Assembly (NCBI GenBank): GCA_963977525.1
Contig: CAXBPC010000007.1
Coordinates: 62,001-126,000 of the forward strand
Length of the DNA stretch: 64,000 nucleotides
Origin: Ancylomarina sp963977525
GTDB taxonomy: Bacteria > Bacteroidota > Bacteroidia > Bacteroidales > Marinifilaceae
Reading direction: 5' to 3'
The notes beneath the pieces are model-generated. The model was not told the origin of the DNA. It did not search any database and saw only the letters and a list, made by a program, of their open reading frames with translations. Position numbers and translations under genes: made by a program. Shown piece by piece: positions 17,869-25,275 of the stretch. Numbering within the stretch: the first letter of the stretch is position 1; every line of letters starts with the position of its first letter.

Positions 17869-19668
17869 ATGAGAAAACTAAGAAACATTGCCATTATCGC
17901 CCACGTAGACCATGGGAAAACAACTTTGGTTGATAAATTGATAATGCATAGTAACATTTTCAGAAAGAATGAAACTCCAGGTGAGTTAATTCTAGATAGC
18001 AACGATTTAGAACGTGAAAGAGGCATAACTATTTTATCGAAAAATGTTTCTTTAGAATATAAGGGTGTTAAAATCAATATTATTGACACACCTGGTCACT
18101 CCGATTTTGGTGGTGAAGTAGAGCGTGTATTGAATATGGCTGACGGTGTACTACTTTTAGTAGATGCATTTGAAGGAACCATGCCTCAAACTCGTTTTGT
18201 ATTACAAAAAGCATTAAACTTAGGTCTTAAACCAGTTGTAGTTGTCAATAAAGTTGACAAACCTAACTGCCGTCCTGAAGTGGTACAGGAGCAAGTATTC
18301 GACTTGATGTTTAATCTTGAAGCGACTGAAGATCAACTTGACTTTCCGACTATTTATGGTTCGGCAAAACAAGGCTGGATGTCTACTGATTGGCAAAACC
18401 CAACAAATGACATCACTCCCATTCTAGATGCGGTTATCGAATTTATTCCTGAGCCTAAAACAATTGAAGGAACACCTCAAATGTTGATTACTTCTCTTGA
18501 CTTTTCTGCTTATGTAGGTCGTATTGCTGTAGGTCGTCTTCATCGTGGTGAACTACGCGAAGGTATGATGATAACACTGGTTAAGCCTGACGGTAGCATT
18601 AAAAAACAAAAAATTAAAGAACTGCATGTCTTTACTGGTCTTGGTAAAGAGAAAGTAAAATCAGTAGCTTCAGGTGAGATTTGTGCACTAGTAGGTATCG
18701 ATGGTTTTGATATTGGAGATTCAATTTGTGATGTAGAGAATCCTGAACCTTTAGAGCCAATTGCTATTGATGAGCCAACTATGAGTATGTTATTTACCAT
18801 TAATAATTCTCCATTTTATGGACAAGATGGTAAATATGTAACTTCTCGTCACCTAATTGATAGATTGACTAAAGAGCTGGAAAAAAACCTTGCTCTAAGA
18901 GTTGAGCCTACAGATTCGGCTGATTCATATATCGTATTTGGACGTGGTGTACTTCACTTGTCTGTTCTAATTGAAACTATGCGTCGCGAAGGTTACGAGA
19001 TTCAGGTTGGTCAACCACAAGTAATCATCAAAAAAATTGATGGTGAAAGATGTGAGCCAATCGAGATTTTATATATCGACCTTCCAGAAGATGTTTCAGG
19101 AAAAGCGATTGATATTGTAACTCAGCGTAAAGGTGAAATGTTGACTATGGAACGTAAAAATGAGCGTATCCACCTTGAGTTCCAGATTCCATCACGTGGA
19201 ATTATTGGTTTAAGAAATCAAATGTTGACTGCTACTGCTGGTGAAGCTGTAATTTCACATCGTTTCCTAGAATATATGCCACACAAAGGTGTTATTCCTG
19301 GACGTGTTAATGGTTCATTAATCGCTATGGAAACAGGATTGACTTTTGCATATGCTTTAAATAAACTACAGGATAGAGGAACTTTCTTTGTTGCTCCTAC
19401 AACTGATATTTATGAAGGACAAGTAATTGGAGAAAACAACCGTGCTGGCGACTTAGTTATAAACGTTACTAAAACTAAGAAACTAACCAACATGAGAACT
19501 TCGGGTACTGATGAAAAGGTAAGACTATTTCCTCCTATCATTCACACTCTTGAAGAGGCATTAGAATACATCCAACACGATGAGTATGTTGAGGTTACTC
19601 CAAATAATATCCGTTTGAGAAAAATCCATCTTAAAGAAACTGATCGTAAAAGATCAGGAAAGAATTAA
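17869..19668 (+). CDS. typA: Translational GTPase TypA/BipA
   Basis: The 599-residue ribosome-associated GTPase is needed for ribosome assembly and stress growth, notably at low temperature. It has the G1 loop IAHVDHGKTT (residues 10-19), the switch II DTPGHSDFGGEV, NKVD for guanine recognition, EF-G-like domains II/III/V, and the BipA-specific C-terminal domain (ITKTKKLTNMR-type segment, here NVTKTKKLTNMRTSG). Length matches the family. It stands alone with its own promoter, long leader and terminator. Confidence 0.97.
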   Translation: MRKLRNIAIIAHVDHGKTTLVDKLIMHSNIFRKNETPGELILDSNDLERERGITILSKNVSLEYKGVKINIIDTPGHSDFGGEVERVLNMADGVLLLVDAFEGTMPQTRFVLQKALNLGLKPVVVVNKVDKPNCRPEVVQEQVFDLMFNLEATEDQLDFPTIYGSAKQGWMSTDWQNPTNDITPILDAVIEFIPEPKTIEGTPQMLITSLDFSAYVGRIAVGRLHRGELREGMMITLVKPDGSIKKQKIKELHVFTGLGKEKVKSVASGEICALVGIDGFDIGDSICDVENPEPLEPIAIDEPTMSMLFTINNSPFYGQDGKYVTSRHLIDRLTKELEKNLALRVEPTDSADSYIVFGRGVLHLSVLIETMRREGYEIQVGQPQVIIKKIDGERCEPIEILYIDLPEDVSGKAIDIVTQRKGEMLTMERKNERIHLEFQIPSRGIIGLRNQMLTATAGEAVISHRFLEYMPHKGVIPGRVNGSLIAMETGLTFAYALNKLQDRGTFFVAPTTDIYEGQVIGENNRAGDLVINVTKTKKLTNMRTSGTDEKVRLFPPIIHTLEEALEYIQHDEYVEVTPNNIRLRKIHLKETDRKRSGKN

Positions 19669-19690
19669 TTAGATTTTAAGTTGAGATATA

Positions 19691-19722
19691 AAAAGAGCCT
19701 TTGAGAAATCAAAGGCTCTTTT
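19691..19722 (+). terminator. Terminator after typA
   Basis: A perfect 14-bp stem (19691-19704 with 19709-19722) has a GAAA loop and starts 22 bp beyond the typA stop. The A and T flanks let it work in both directions, although the neighbouring minus-strand gene ends 40 bp away. Confidence 0.93.
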
Positions 19723-19763
19723 CTATTTATATGGGGTTGACTATTTTGAAACTAATAATCAAT

Positions 19764-20138
19764 CTACTTCTTCACTAATTTACGAGCAACACGCTTGCCA
19801 TCCTTCAGATCAAAATTAATCAGATACATTCCTTTAGGTAAGTGACTTAAATTAATGTTTTTCTTAGGTGTTTTTATATCAATTAAAGTTTTCCCAGTTA
19901 AGCTTATAACTCTAATACGAGTCACATTTTCCTGATTGGTAAGATTTACCACATCCCTAACTGGATTAGGATAAAAACTAGGCTCCTTCTTCTTAAAAGG
20001 ATCAGATTGATCTACAAAACTATCTGAATTATAAAAATGAGAACACACAGAAACTTCCGCTTTTAAATTGACAAAGGTTGTCAAAAGCAGAAGAAACGAT
20101 AGGACAAGATGTTTTTTTACGAGTAAAAGTCTCAGCAT
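19764..20138 (-). CDS. Small secreted protein made almost only of a T9SS sorting domain
   Basis: From the ATG at 20138 the protein is 124 residues. It has a signal peptide (MLRLLLVKKHLVLSF..., about 1-28), a 25-residue linker with one Cys, and then a type A T9SS C-terminal sorting domain. FYPNPVRDVVNLT is the canonical start of that domain, VISLTGK and LPKGMYLINF its middle, and RVARKLVKK its end. The cargo part is therefore nearly absent. An in-frame codon upstream at 20228 would add 30 residues before the signal peptide, which is implausible. It may be a decayed remnant of a larger secreted protein or a genuine mini-protein. Confidence 0.8.
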   Translation of the reverse strand: MLRLLLVKKHLVLSFLLLLTTFVNLKAEVSVCSHFYNSDSFVDQSDPFKKKEPSFYPNPVRDVVNLTNQENVTRIRVISLTGKTLIDIKTPKKNINLSHLPKGMYLINFDLKDGKRVARKLVKK

Positions 20139-20368
20139 ATGTTTCTTTTCTGAATACAATTCAAACTGTCCAACAAAGTTGCTAGTGTATAGATATCTTT
20201 TGCAAGATAATAATTTATAATCGAGCATGTCTCATGTTTTAACTATTTCACATTTTTTATCATATTATCAATAATCCAAATTTATTGGTAAATAGAACCT
20301 TTTATTTTATTACTTTAGTTTATGAAACAGTCTCTTTATAAGTAGATACTAACTAAATTTTCAATAAA

Positions 20369-21064
20369 ATGAGTGAATATAAAAGTCTCAGCATTAAAAA
20401 CTGGGCTTTAGAAGATCGTCCTCGAGAGAAGATGATGTACAAAGGTTCAAAGAGCCTCTCTAGCGCCGAACTTATCGCCATTATTATTGGGAGTGGTAAT
20501 CGTAATCAATCAGCTGTAGAAGTCGCTAAAATGCTTCTTGCAGATAACCAGAACGACTTGAATGAGCTTGCCAAGAAATCAATTCGAGATTTAATGAAAA
20601 CTCCTGGAATTGGATCTGCTAAAGCTATCGCCATTATTGCGGCATTAGAGCTAGGAAGTCGGCAAAAATCTTTCCCATCAAAACAAAAATTAAAAATAAC
20701 AAGTAGTATTGATGCTTTTGAAAGACTACAACCATATGTAGAGAATTTAAATCACGAAGAGTTCTGGGTAATCTACCTTAATCGGGGCAACAAAATACTG
20801 GAGATTAAAAACATATCATCTGGAGGCATAACAGGAACGGTTTTCGATATGCGACTTGTATTTAAGGATGCAATTCTACTAGAGTCTACAAATATCATTC
20901 TTTGTCACAACCATCCATCGGGAAATTTAACTCCTTCAGAAGCAGATAAAAACCTAACTTACAAAACAAAAGAGGCAGGAAAACTGATGAGCATTGAGGT
21001 TTTAGATCACCTTATTATAGCAGATCAGGGTTTCTATAGTTTTGCAGACGAGGGACTGTTGTAA
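20369..21064 (+). CDS. radC: RadC-family JAMM-domain protein
   Basis: The 231-residue protein has an N-terminal helix-hairpin-helix region (MKTPGIGSAKA, residues 76-86) and a C-terminal JAB1/MPN+ domain. The metal motif is HNHPSGNLTPSEAD (His180, His182, Asp193). The family was once linked to DNA repair, but that role is disputed and the true substrate is unknown. Length is typical of chromosomal copies, and no phage or plasmid genes are nearby. The following 75 bp are a string of AT-rich near-palindromes. Confidence 0.93.
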   Translation: MSEYKSLSIKNWALEDRPREKMMYKGSKSLSSAELIAIIIGSGNRNQSAVEVAKMLLADNQNDLNELAKKSIRDLMKTPGIGSAKAIAIIAALELGSRQKSFPSKQKLKITSSIDAFERLQPYVENLNHEEFWVIYLNRGNKILEIKNISSGGITGTVFDMRLVFKDAILLESTNIILCHNHPSGNLTPSEADKNLTYKTKEAGKLMSIEVLDHLIIADQGFYSFADEGLL

Positions 21065-21065
21065 T

Positions 21066-21138
21066 TAATGATTACAATTAGTAATTATCAATTCGTATTT
21101 TTCAATTGCTAATTATTAATTACTCATTGTTAATTGAG
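21066..21138. repeat. AT-rich dispersed-type repeat after radC
   Basis: This stretch is made of variants of TAATTATTAATTAC and ACAATTAGTAATTATCAATT. Similar strings recur at about 58575-58610 and near 36600, so it looks like a dispersed intergenic repeat. It could fold into hairpins in either strand. Confidence 0.45.
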
Positions 21139-21141
21139 ATA

Positions 21142-21834
21142 CTAGAATCGATAATACATCCCAACCGTAAGTGATGTGGTGGTAATTTTATCAAAACCCA
21201 TATATCTATATTTTTGAAGATCAGATAACTCAACATCATCACTTAAGCTTGGTTTTATTTTCTTCTTTTCAAGCTTATCCTCAAAATTTGGAATATAAGT
21301 AAGCTTAAGATTCACATCTACAGCTAACTTTTTACTTAGGTTATACATGAAACCAACATTGGGTATTAAACCAATTTTATTGGAAGAAATTGTATATTCA
21401 GATTTTATTGGTGTATAAGTATTGGTAGGAATTGATTCTACATGATTTCGATAGAGGAAATAACCAAAGCCCAATGAGGCATATGGGCGAAAATCAAGAT
21501 CGTAGGCTTGTATAAAATAGGTTGCTGTAAAAACAATAGGAATTATTTGATAATTAACATCGCTTTTTACGCGATTATCACCTGACCATAAATCGTCATT
21601 TTGAGCAAAATCCATATAGCCAACTGAAAGTCCAACAGCTATTTTAGGGTTCAAGAGCATCTTTGCATTCAAACTCAAATCTGTCCCGAGTTTACTTTCG
21701 TTGGCAAAATCACCCATAGGCTTAACTACACCACCATTCAAACCAACAATAAATCGATCGTCTTTGTTGGAGCGTTGAGCTGATAATGAGCTTATAAAAA
21801 CCAAACTAAGAAATGCTAGGAATAGAGCTTTCAT
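21142..21834 (-). CDS. Outer-membrane beta-barrel protein
   Basis: The 230-residue protein has a signal peptide (MKALFLAFLSLVFISSLSAQ, cleaved after about residue 19). It then shows eight to ten alternating amphipathic strands and ends in the aromatic terminal strand VGMYYRF, a standard Bam insertion signal. Segments such as FIVGLNGGVVKPMGDFA and ASLGFGYFLY are typical of OmpA/OmpW-like porin families in Bacteroidota. It has no periplasmic peptidoglycan-binding domain. The specific function is unknown. It is downstream of kbl but separated by a terminator. Confidence 0.82.
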   Translation of the reverse strand: MKALFLAFLSLVFISSLSAQRSNKDDRFIVGLNGGVVKPMGDFANESKLGTDLSLNAKMLLNPKIAVGLSVGYMDFAQNDDLWSGDNRVKSDVNYQIIPIVFTATYFIQAYDLDFRPYASLGFGYFLYRNHVESIPTNTYTPIKSEYTISSNKIGLIPNVGFMYNLSKKLAVDVNLKLTYIPNFEDKLEKKKIKPSLSDDVELSDLQKYRYMGFDKITTTSLTVGMYYRF

Positions 21835-21849
21835 AATGTAAAAAAAAGA

Positions 21850-21884
21850 AAGCCTGACAGATTCATAAAGAATTAGTCAGGCTT
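21850..21884 (-). terminator. Terminator after kbl
   Basis: The stem AAGCCTGAC (21850-21858) pairs with GTCAGGCTT (21876-21884). On the minus strand it is followed by a T-rich run, 13 bp beyond the kbl stop. Confidence 0.85.
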
Positions 21885-21896
21885 TTATAATAAGGA

Positions 21897-23087
21897 TTAC
21901 TTAATCACTTTTAATTCTTTACCTACTTTAATAAAAGCAGCTAAAGCTTTATCAAGATGCTCTTTAGTATGAGCAGCTGATAATTGAATTCTGATACGCG
22001 CTTTCTCCTTAGGAACAACAGGGAAATAGAATCCGATTACATAAATACCTTCGTCAAGCAATTTGGCAGCAAACTGCTGAGATAAAACTGCATCGTAAAG
22101 CATAAGAGCATTAATTGCAGAATCAGAAGGCTTCACATCGAAACCAGCTTCACGCAATGCTGTGCTGAAATATTTTGCATTCCACATAACTTTATCTCTC
22201 AACTCAGTTGACTCGCTTAGCATATCGAATACTGCGATAGAAGCACCTACGATTGCTGGAGATAATGAGTTTGAGAACAAGTAAGGACGAGAACGCTGAC
22301 GTAACATGTCGATAACTTCTTTTTTACCTGTTGTGAATCCACCTAATCCACCACCAAGAGCTTTACCTAAAGTACTTGTAATGATATCAACACGATCCAT
22401 ACAGTTATGATGCTCATGAGTTCCACGACCTGTTTTTCCAATAAATCCTGAAGAGTGAGAATCGTCAACCATTACTAAAGCATTATACTTATCTGCCAAG
22501 TCACAAATCTCGTTTAGCTTAGCGATATCACCGTCCATAGAGAAAACACCATCAGTAACAATGATTCTAAAACGTTGAGCTTGAGCAACCTTCAATTGTG
22601 CCTCCAAGTCAGCCATATCAGCATGCTTGTAACGGTAACGAGCCGCTTTACACAAACGAACGCCATCGATAATTGAAGCGTGGTTCAATTCGTCAGAAAT
22701 AATTGCATCTTCTTTTGAGAAAAGTGGTTCGAAAACCCCACCGTTTGCATCAAATGCAGCAGCGTAAAGAATGGTATCTTCAGTACCAAAAAACTTAGCA
22801 ATTTTAGCTTCTAATTCTTTATGAATATCAGTTGTTCCACAAATGAAACGAACTGAAGACATACCATAACCATGAGTATCTAATGCTTTTTTAGCACCTT
22901 CGATTACTCTTGGATGAGATGATAATCCTAAATAATTGTTGGCACAAAAATTTAATACCTCATCACCAGACGATACTTTAATTTCAGCACCTTGTGGAGA
23001 AGTAATAATTCTCTCATTTTTGTACAAGCCCGATTCTTTAATAGATTCGATCTCACCAGCCAAATAGTCTTTGAATTTTCCGTACAT
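21897..23087 (-). CDS. kbl: Glycine C-acetyltransferase (2-amino-3-ketobutyrate CoA ligase)
   Basis: This is a PLP enzyme of the alpha-oxoamine synthase family, joining glycine and acetyl-CoA to 2-amino-3-ketobutyrate or running in reverse for threonine breakdown. With the ATG at 23087 (MYGKFKDYLAGEI) it has 396 residues, the usual Kbl length. An in-frame codon at 23129 would add 14 unconserved residues. Key segments are SVRFICGTTDIHKELE, the DDSHSSGFIGKTGRGTHEH loop, TLGKALGG with the PLP lysine and RSRPYLFSNSLSP. The DDSH...GTHEH and SRPYLFSNS context favours Kbl over serine palmitoyltransferase or BioF. No threonine dehydrogenase gene is adjacent. Confidence 0.93.
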   Translation of the reverse strand: MYGKFKDYLAGEIESIKESGLYKNERIITSPQGAEIKVSSGDEVLNFCANNYLGLSSHPRVIEGAKKALDTHGYGMSSVRFICGTTDIHKELEAKIAKFFGTEDTILYAAAFDANGGVFEPLFSKEDAIISDELNHASIIDGVRLCKAARYRYKHADMADLEAQLKVAQAQRFRIIVTDGVFSMDGDIAKLNEICDLADKYNALVMVDDSHSSGFIGKTGRGTHEHHNCMDRVDIITSTLGKALGGGLGGFTTGKKEVIDMLRQRSRPYLFSNSLSPAIVGASIAVFDMLSESTELRDKVMWNAKYFSTALREAGFDVKPSDSAINALMLYDAVLSQQFAAKLLDEGIYVIGFYFPVVPKEKARIRIQLSAAHTKEHLDKALAAFIKVGKELKVIK

Positions 23088-23243
23088 AAGTATTTGTTGT
23101 ATAGTATTGAAATAACAAACCCGAATCACATCGGGAAAAGATTGAAATTTAGTCTTCTAAATCGAGTTCAAAATTACAATAAAAAATCTTCAGGTCTATA
23201 AATCAAGAAATGTTTTTTAACTCCACGAAAAACATTAAAATAA

Positions 23244-23277
23244 AAATGCTACTTCAAATATATTTGAAGCAGCATTT
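23244..23277 (-). terminator. Terminator hairpin after the endonuclease I gene (copy 1 of a shared hairpin)
   Basis: AAATGCT and AGCATTT flank an inner ACTTCAAATATATTTGAAG palindrome. A near-identical hairpin recurs at 24460-24492, and a shrunken form can be seen at about 26630-26650. Confidence 0.8.
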
Positions 23278-23314
23278 AGTATATGATACAACTATCTATT
23301 AGACAGTTATGATA
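23273..23314 (-). repeat. Degenerate copy of the frr 3' end (copy R1)
   Basis: These 42 bases align without gaps to 26647-26688, which spans the frr stop codon, with about 35 identities by eye. Read on the minus strand the final codons give D-I-I-T-V-stop, against E-I-M-T-I-stop of frr. It lies directly after the stop of the endonuclease I gene. Confidence 0.65.
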
Positions 23315-23338
23315 TCTCAAGGATATCAGGGCAAATTC

Positions 23339-24178
23339 TTACCAAATATAATCTACAAACTCAGGATGATCGATAAAAGGATTACGATTTCCCTGAATAT
23401 CGAAAATAGTTTGATTACGTTTTTTCTCAAAATTGTCAACAGGATCATCAAGATGCCATTTTAATAAAGTTGAAAGCTTACCAATATTAGGCAAAGTATA
23501 ATCTTCTGCTTCAATTTCATTAAGCTCCAAGTCTTTAAAACCATCGTCACCTTCATATCTCACTGCCATATAAAACATCATACGAGCGACATCTCCTTTA
23601 ACAGCATCGCGTGGCTCCCATGTATCAGAGGTGTATTTGCATTCAATAGCTTCGCTATGAGAATTTCCACCATTATCGAAGTATTTACTATAACGATCTG
23701 TATTTACTGATCTATCACAAGGACGAATATGATGTATATCTGTAGATGGTCCCTTTACTGTTCGAGGATCTCCCCCAAATCCCCGTACTTTAGCCCATAC
23801 ATGTTCACGATTCCAAGAATTATCATCATTTTGACCTTGATCTTTATAGCTTTTAGCTTGTGACCTTCCTGTGTAAAGCAGAATTACATTATTAGAGTTA
23901 TCGGGATCTTCATCAGTTAGCTCTAATGCATCCCAAACATCAAAATCTGATGAAGAATATGGCAAAACCTTATTACCATCAATTAAATCATGAAGGTCGG
24001 TCTTTAGAACCTGAGGATCTGTTCCGTCCAAATTCTTGTAGTATGAATTAAATTCAGATATATTTTCGATACTAATTTTACCTGATTCGTCTGGTTTTGG
24101 ATCTACTTGTCCATCATCACTTTTGGAACATGATAAAACAAATAGGCTTAATAGCAGTAGAAATGTAGATTTACGCAT
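23339..24178 (-). CDS. Endonuclease I-family lipoprotein
   Basis: The 279-residue protein has a lipobox (LFVLSC, Cys at about residue 17) followed by SKSDDG, resembling the surface-export signal. The rest is the Endonuclease_1 (EndA/NucM) domain. WNREHVWAK and DIHHIRPCDRSVNTDR carry the beta-beta-alpha-metal motif histidines, and the downstream region VKGDVARMMFYMAVRY is typical. Family members are secreted or periplasmic non-specific DNases. A surface-anchored form could degrade extracellular DNA for nutrient use or defend against incoming DNA. It lies between two copies of the frr 3' end, which suggests it arrived at that locus. Confidence 0.9.
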   Translation of the reverse strand: MRKSTFLLLLSLFVLSCSKSDDGQVDPKPDESGKISIENISEFNSYYKNLDGTDPQVLKTDLHDLIDGNKVLPYSSSDFDVWDALELTDEDPDNSNNVILLYTGRSQAKSYKDQGQNDDNSWNREHVWAKVRGFGGDPRTVKGPSTDIHHIRPCDRSVNTDRYSKYFDNGGNSHSEAIECKYTSDTWEPRDAVKGDVARMMFYMAVRYEGDDGFKDLELNEIEAEDYTLPNIGKLSTLLKWHLDDPVDNFEKKRNQTIFDIQGNRNPFIDHPEFVDYIW

Positions 24179-24459
24179 AGTTTAATGTAATTAATGATTA
24201 GCACTATTCTTTAGAATTAAAAGATTTAATCATCCTGAAGAAATGTCTTCTATTTCCTAAATAGTTAGTTAACTCTAAGTACTCCATTGCAGAGTAACAA
24301 ATATTCAGCAAGCTTAGTATCTCAATCGTCAAAAAGTAGGGATCATGTAATACAGAACTGTATAACATCTAGTATAAAATGGAGAGATAAAGATAGATAA
24401 AATCATATAATTTTCAAACACCTAATCTCATCAAACAACAATGAAATGTCACAAAGCAA
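24179..24459. other. Intergenic region upstream of the endonuclease I gene
   Basis: AT-rich, about 280 bp, with no gene found. It must hold the promoter of the endonuclease gene, but no clean TAnnTTTG is visible on the minus strand. The closest is CAAATATT at about 24297. Confidence 0.4.
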
Positions 24460-24492
24460 AAATGCTACTTCAATATATCTGAAGTAGCATTT
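24460..24492 (-). terminator. Second copy of the shared hairpin, downstream of the frr fragment
   Basis: AAATGCTACTTC pairs with GAAGTAGCATTT around a short AT loop. It nearly equals the hairpin at 23244-23277. It follows the frr fragment exactly as a native terminator would follow frr. Confidence 0.75.
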
Positions 24493-24510
24493 AGTTCATG
24501 ATATAGGTAA

Positions 24511-24727
24511 CTATTAGATAGTCATGATTTCTTTTTCTTTAACACTGTACAAGTCATCAATCTTTTTACCGAAAGCATCAGTCAAGTTTTGAACCACAAC
24601 TTCAGCATCTTTCTCAGCATCTTCAGATAAACCCTCTTTAACTAATTTCTTAAGCTCTACAATTGTATCACGACGTGCATTACGAACACTTACCTTAGCA
24701 TTCTCACACTCCGCCTCAGCTTATTTT
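24511..24727 (-). pseudogene. Truncated second copy of the frr 3' end
   Basis: About 217 bp correspond to 26670-26886 of the intact frr, with only about five or six mismatches by eye (roughly 97% identity). The fragment encodes the last 70 or so residues of ribosome recycling factor, including the stop codon. It has no start region. Upstream of 24727 similarity falls abruptly to about 60-65% and fades by about 24771. It cannot make a functional protein. It ends the region that holds the BlaI/M56 genes and is a duplication boundary. Confidence 0.88.
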
Positions 24728-24799
24728 TTTTAATCACCACGATATTTTTCTGTTAGAGTTTAGAACATTAATGAGCTATAAACAATTCACATAAACTAG

Positions 24800-24844
24800 A
24801 TTTTTCGTTATTTAACTAATTTTTTAGTTGTACGAACGAAAAAT
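24800..24844 (+). promoter_or_regulatory. Nested dyad, probable BlaI-type operator
   Basis: ATTTTTCGTT (24800-24809) is mirrored exactly by AACGAAAAAT (24835-24844), with an inner pair AACTA (24814-24818) and TAGTT (24825-24829). The dyad overlaps the -33 element of the blaI promoter, as expected for autorepression by a BlaI/MecI dimer. Confidence 0.65.
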
Positions 24845-24857
24845 ATAGTTATATTTG
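24828..24857 (+). promoter_or_regulatory. Promoter of the blaI-M56 operon
   Basis: TTG (24828-24830) is spaced 19 bp from TATATTTG (24850-24857), a good match to the TTTG-N19-TAnnTTTG pattern. The -33 part is inside the dyad. The ATG follows 40 bp later. Confidence 0.7.
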
Positions 24858-24897
24858 TTTTGTCAACATTATTCATGGTATACAAAAAGGCAAAGTA

Positions 24898-25272
24898 ATG
24901 ATAACAAAACGATTGACTAAACGAGAAGAAGATGTAATGAAAATATTGTGGGAAGCAGGTAAAGGATTTGTTAAAGATTTAATGAAACAACATTCTCAAC
25001 CTAAACCCCATTACAATACTTTTAGTACAATTATTCGAGGCTTAGAAGAGAAAGGATATGTGGCACACAATTCCTATGGAAATACTCATGAATATTATCC
25101 TGTGATCACCAAAGAAGTATACCGAAAACTATTCATAAAAAATGTTGTTTATGATTATTTTGGTTCTTCATACAAAAATGTGGTCTCTTTTTTTTTAAAT
25201 GAAGAGAAATTAAATGTTGATGACCTTAAGGAACTTATTGATTTGATCGAAAAGAAAAATGATAAAAAGTAA
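24898..25272 (+). CDS. blaI: BlaI/MecI-family transcriptional repressor
   Basis: The 124-residue winged-helix repressor opens with LTKREEDVMKILWEAGKGFV (helix 1) and holds the recognition region YNTFSTIIRGLEEKGYV. The C-terminal half is a dimerisation helix pair. In the known systems the partner membrane peptidase triggers cleavage of this repressor when a ligand is sensed. Three bp separate it from the M56 gene, and a dyad overlaps its promoter. No beta-lactamase or PBP gene is adjacent, so it probably controls other genes. The symbol is a family label. Confidence 0.9.
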   Translation: MITKRLTKREEDVMKILWEAGKGFVKDLMKQHSQPKPHYNTFSTIIRGLEEKGYVAHNSYGNTHEYYPVITKEVYRKLFIKNVVYDYFGSSYKNVVSFFLNEEKLNVDDLKELIDLIEKKNDKK

Positions 25273-25275
25273 ATT

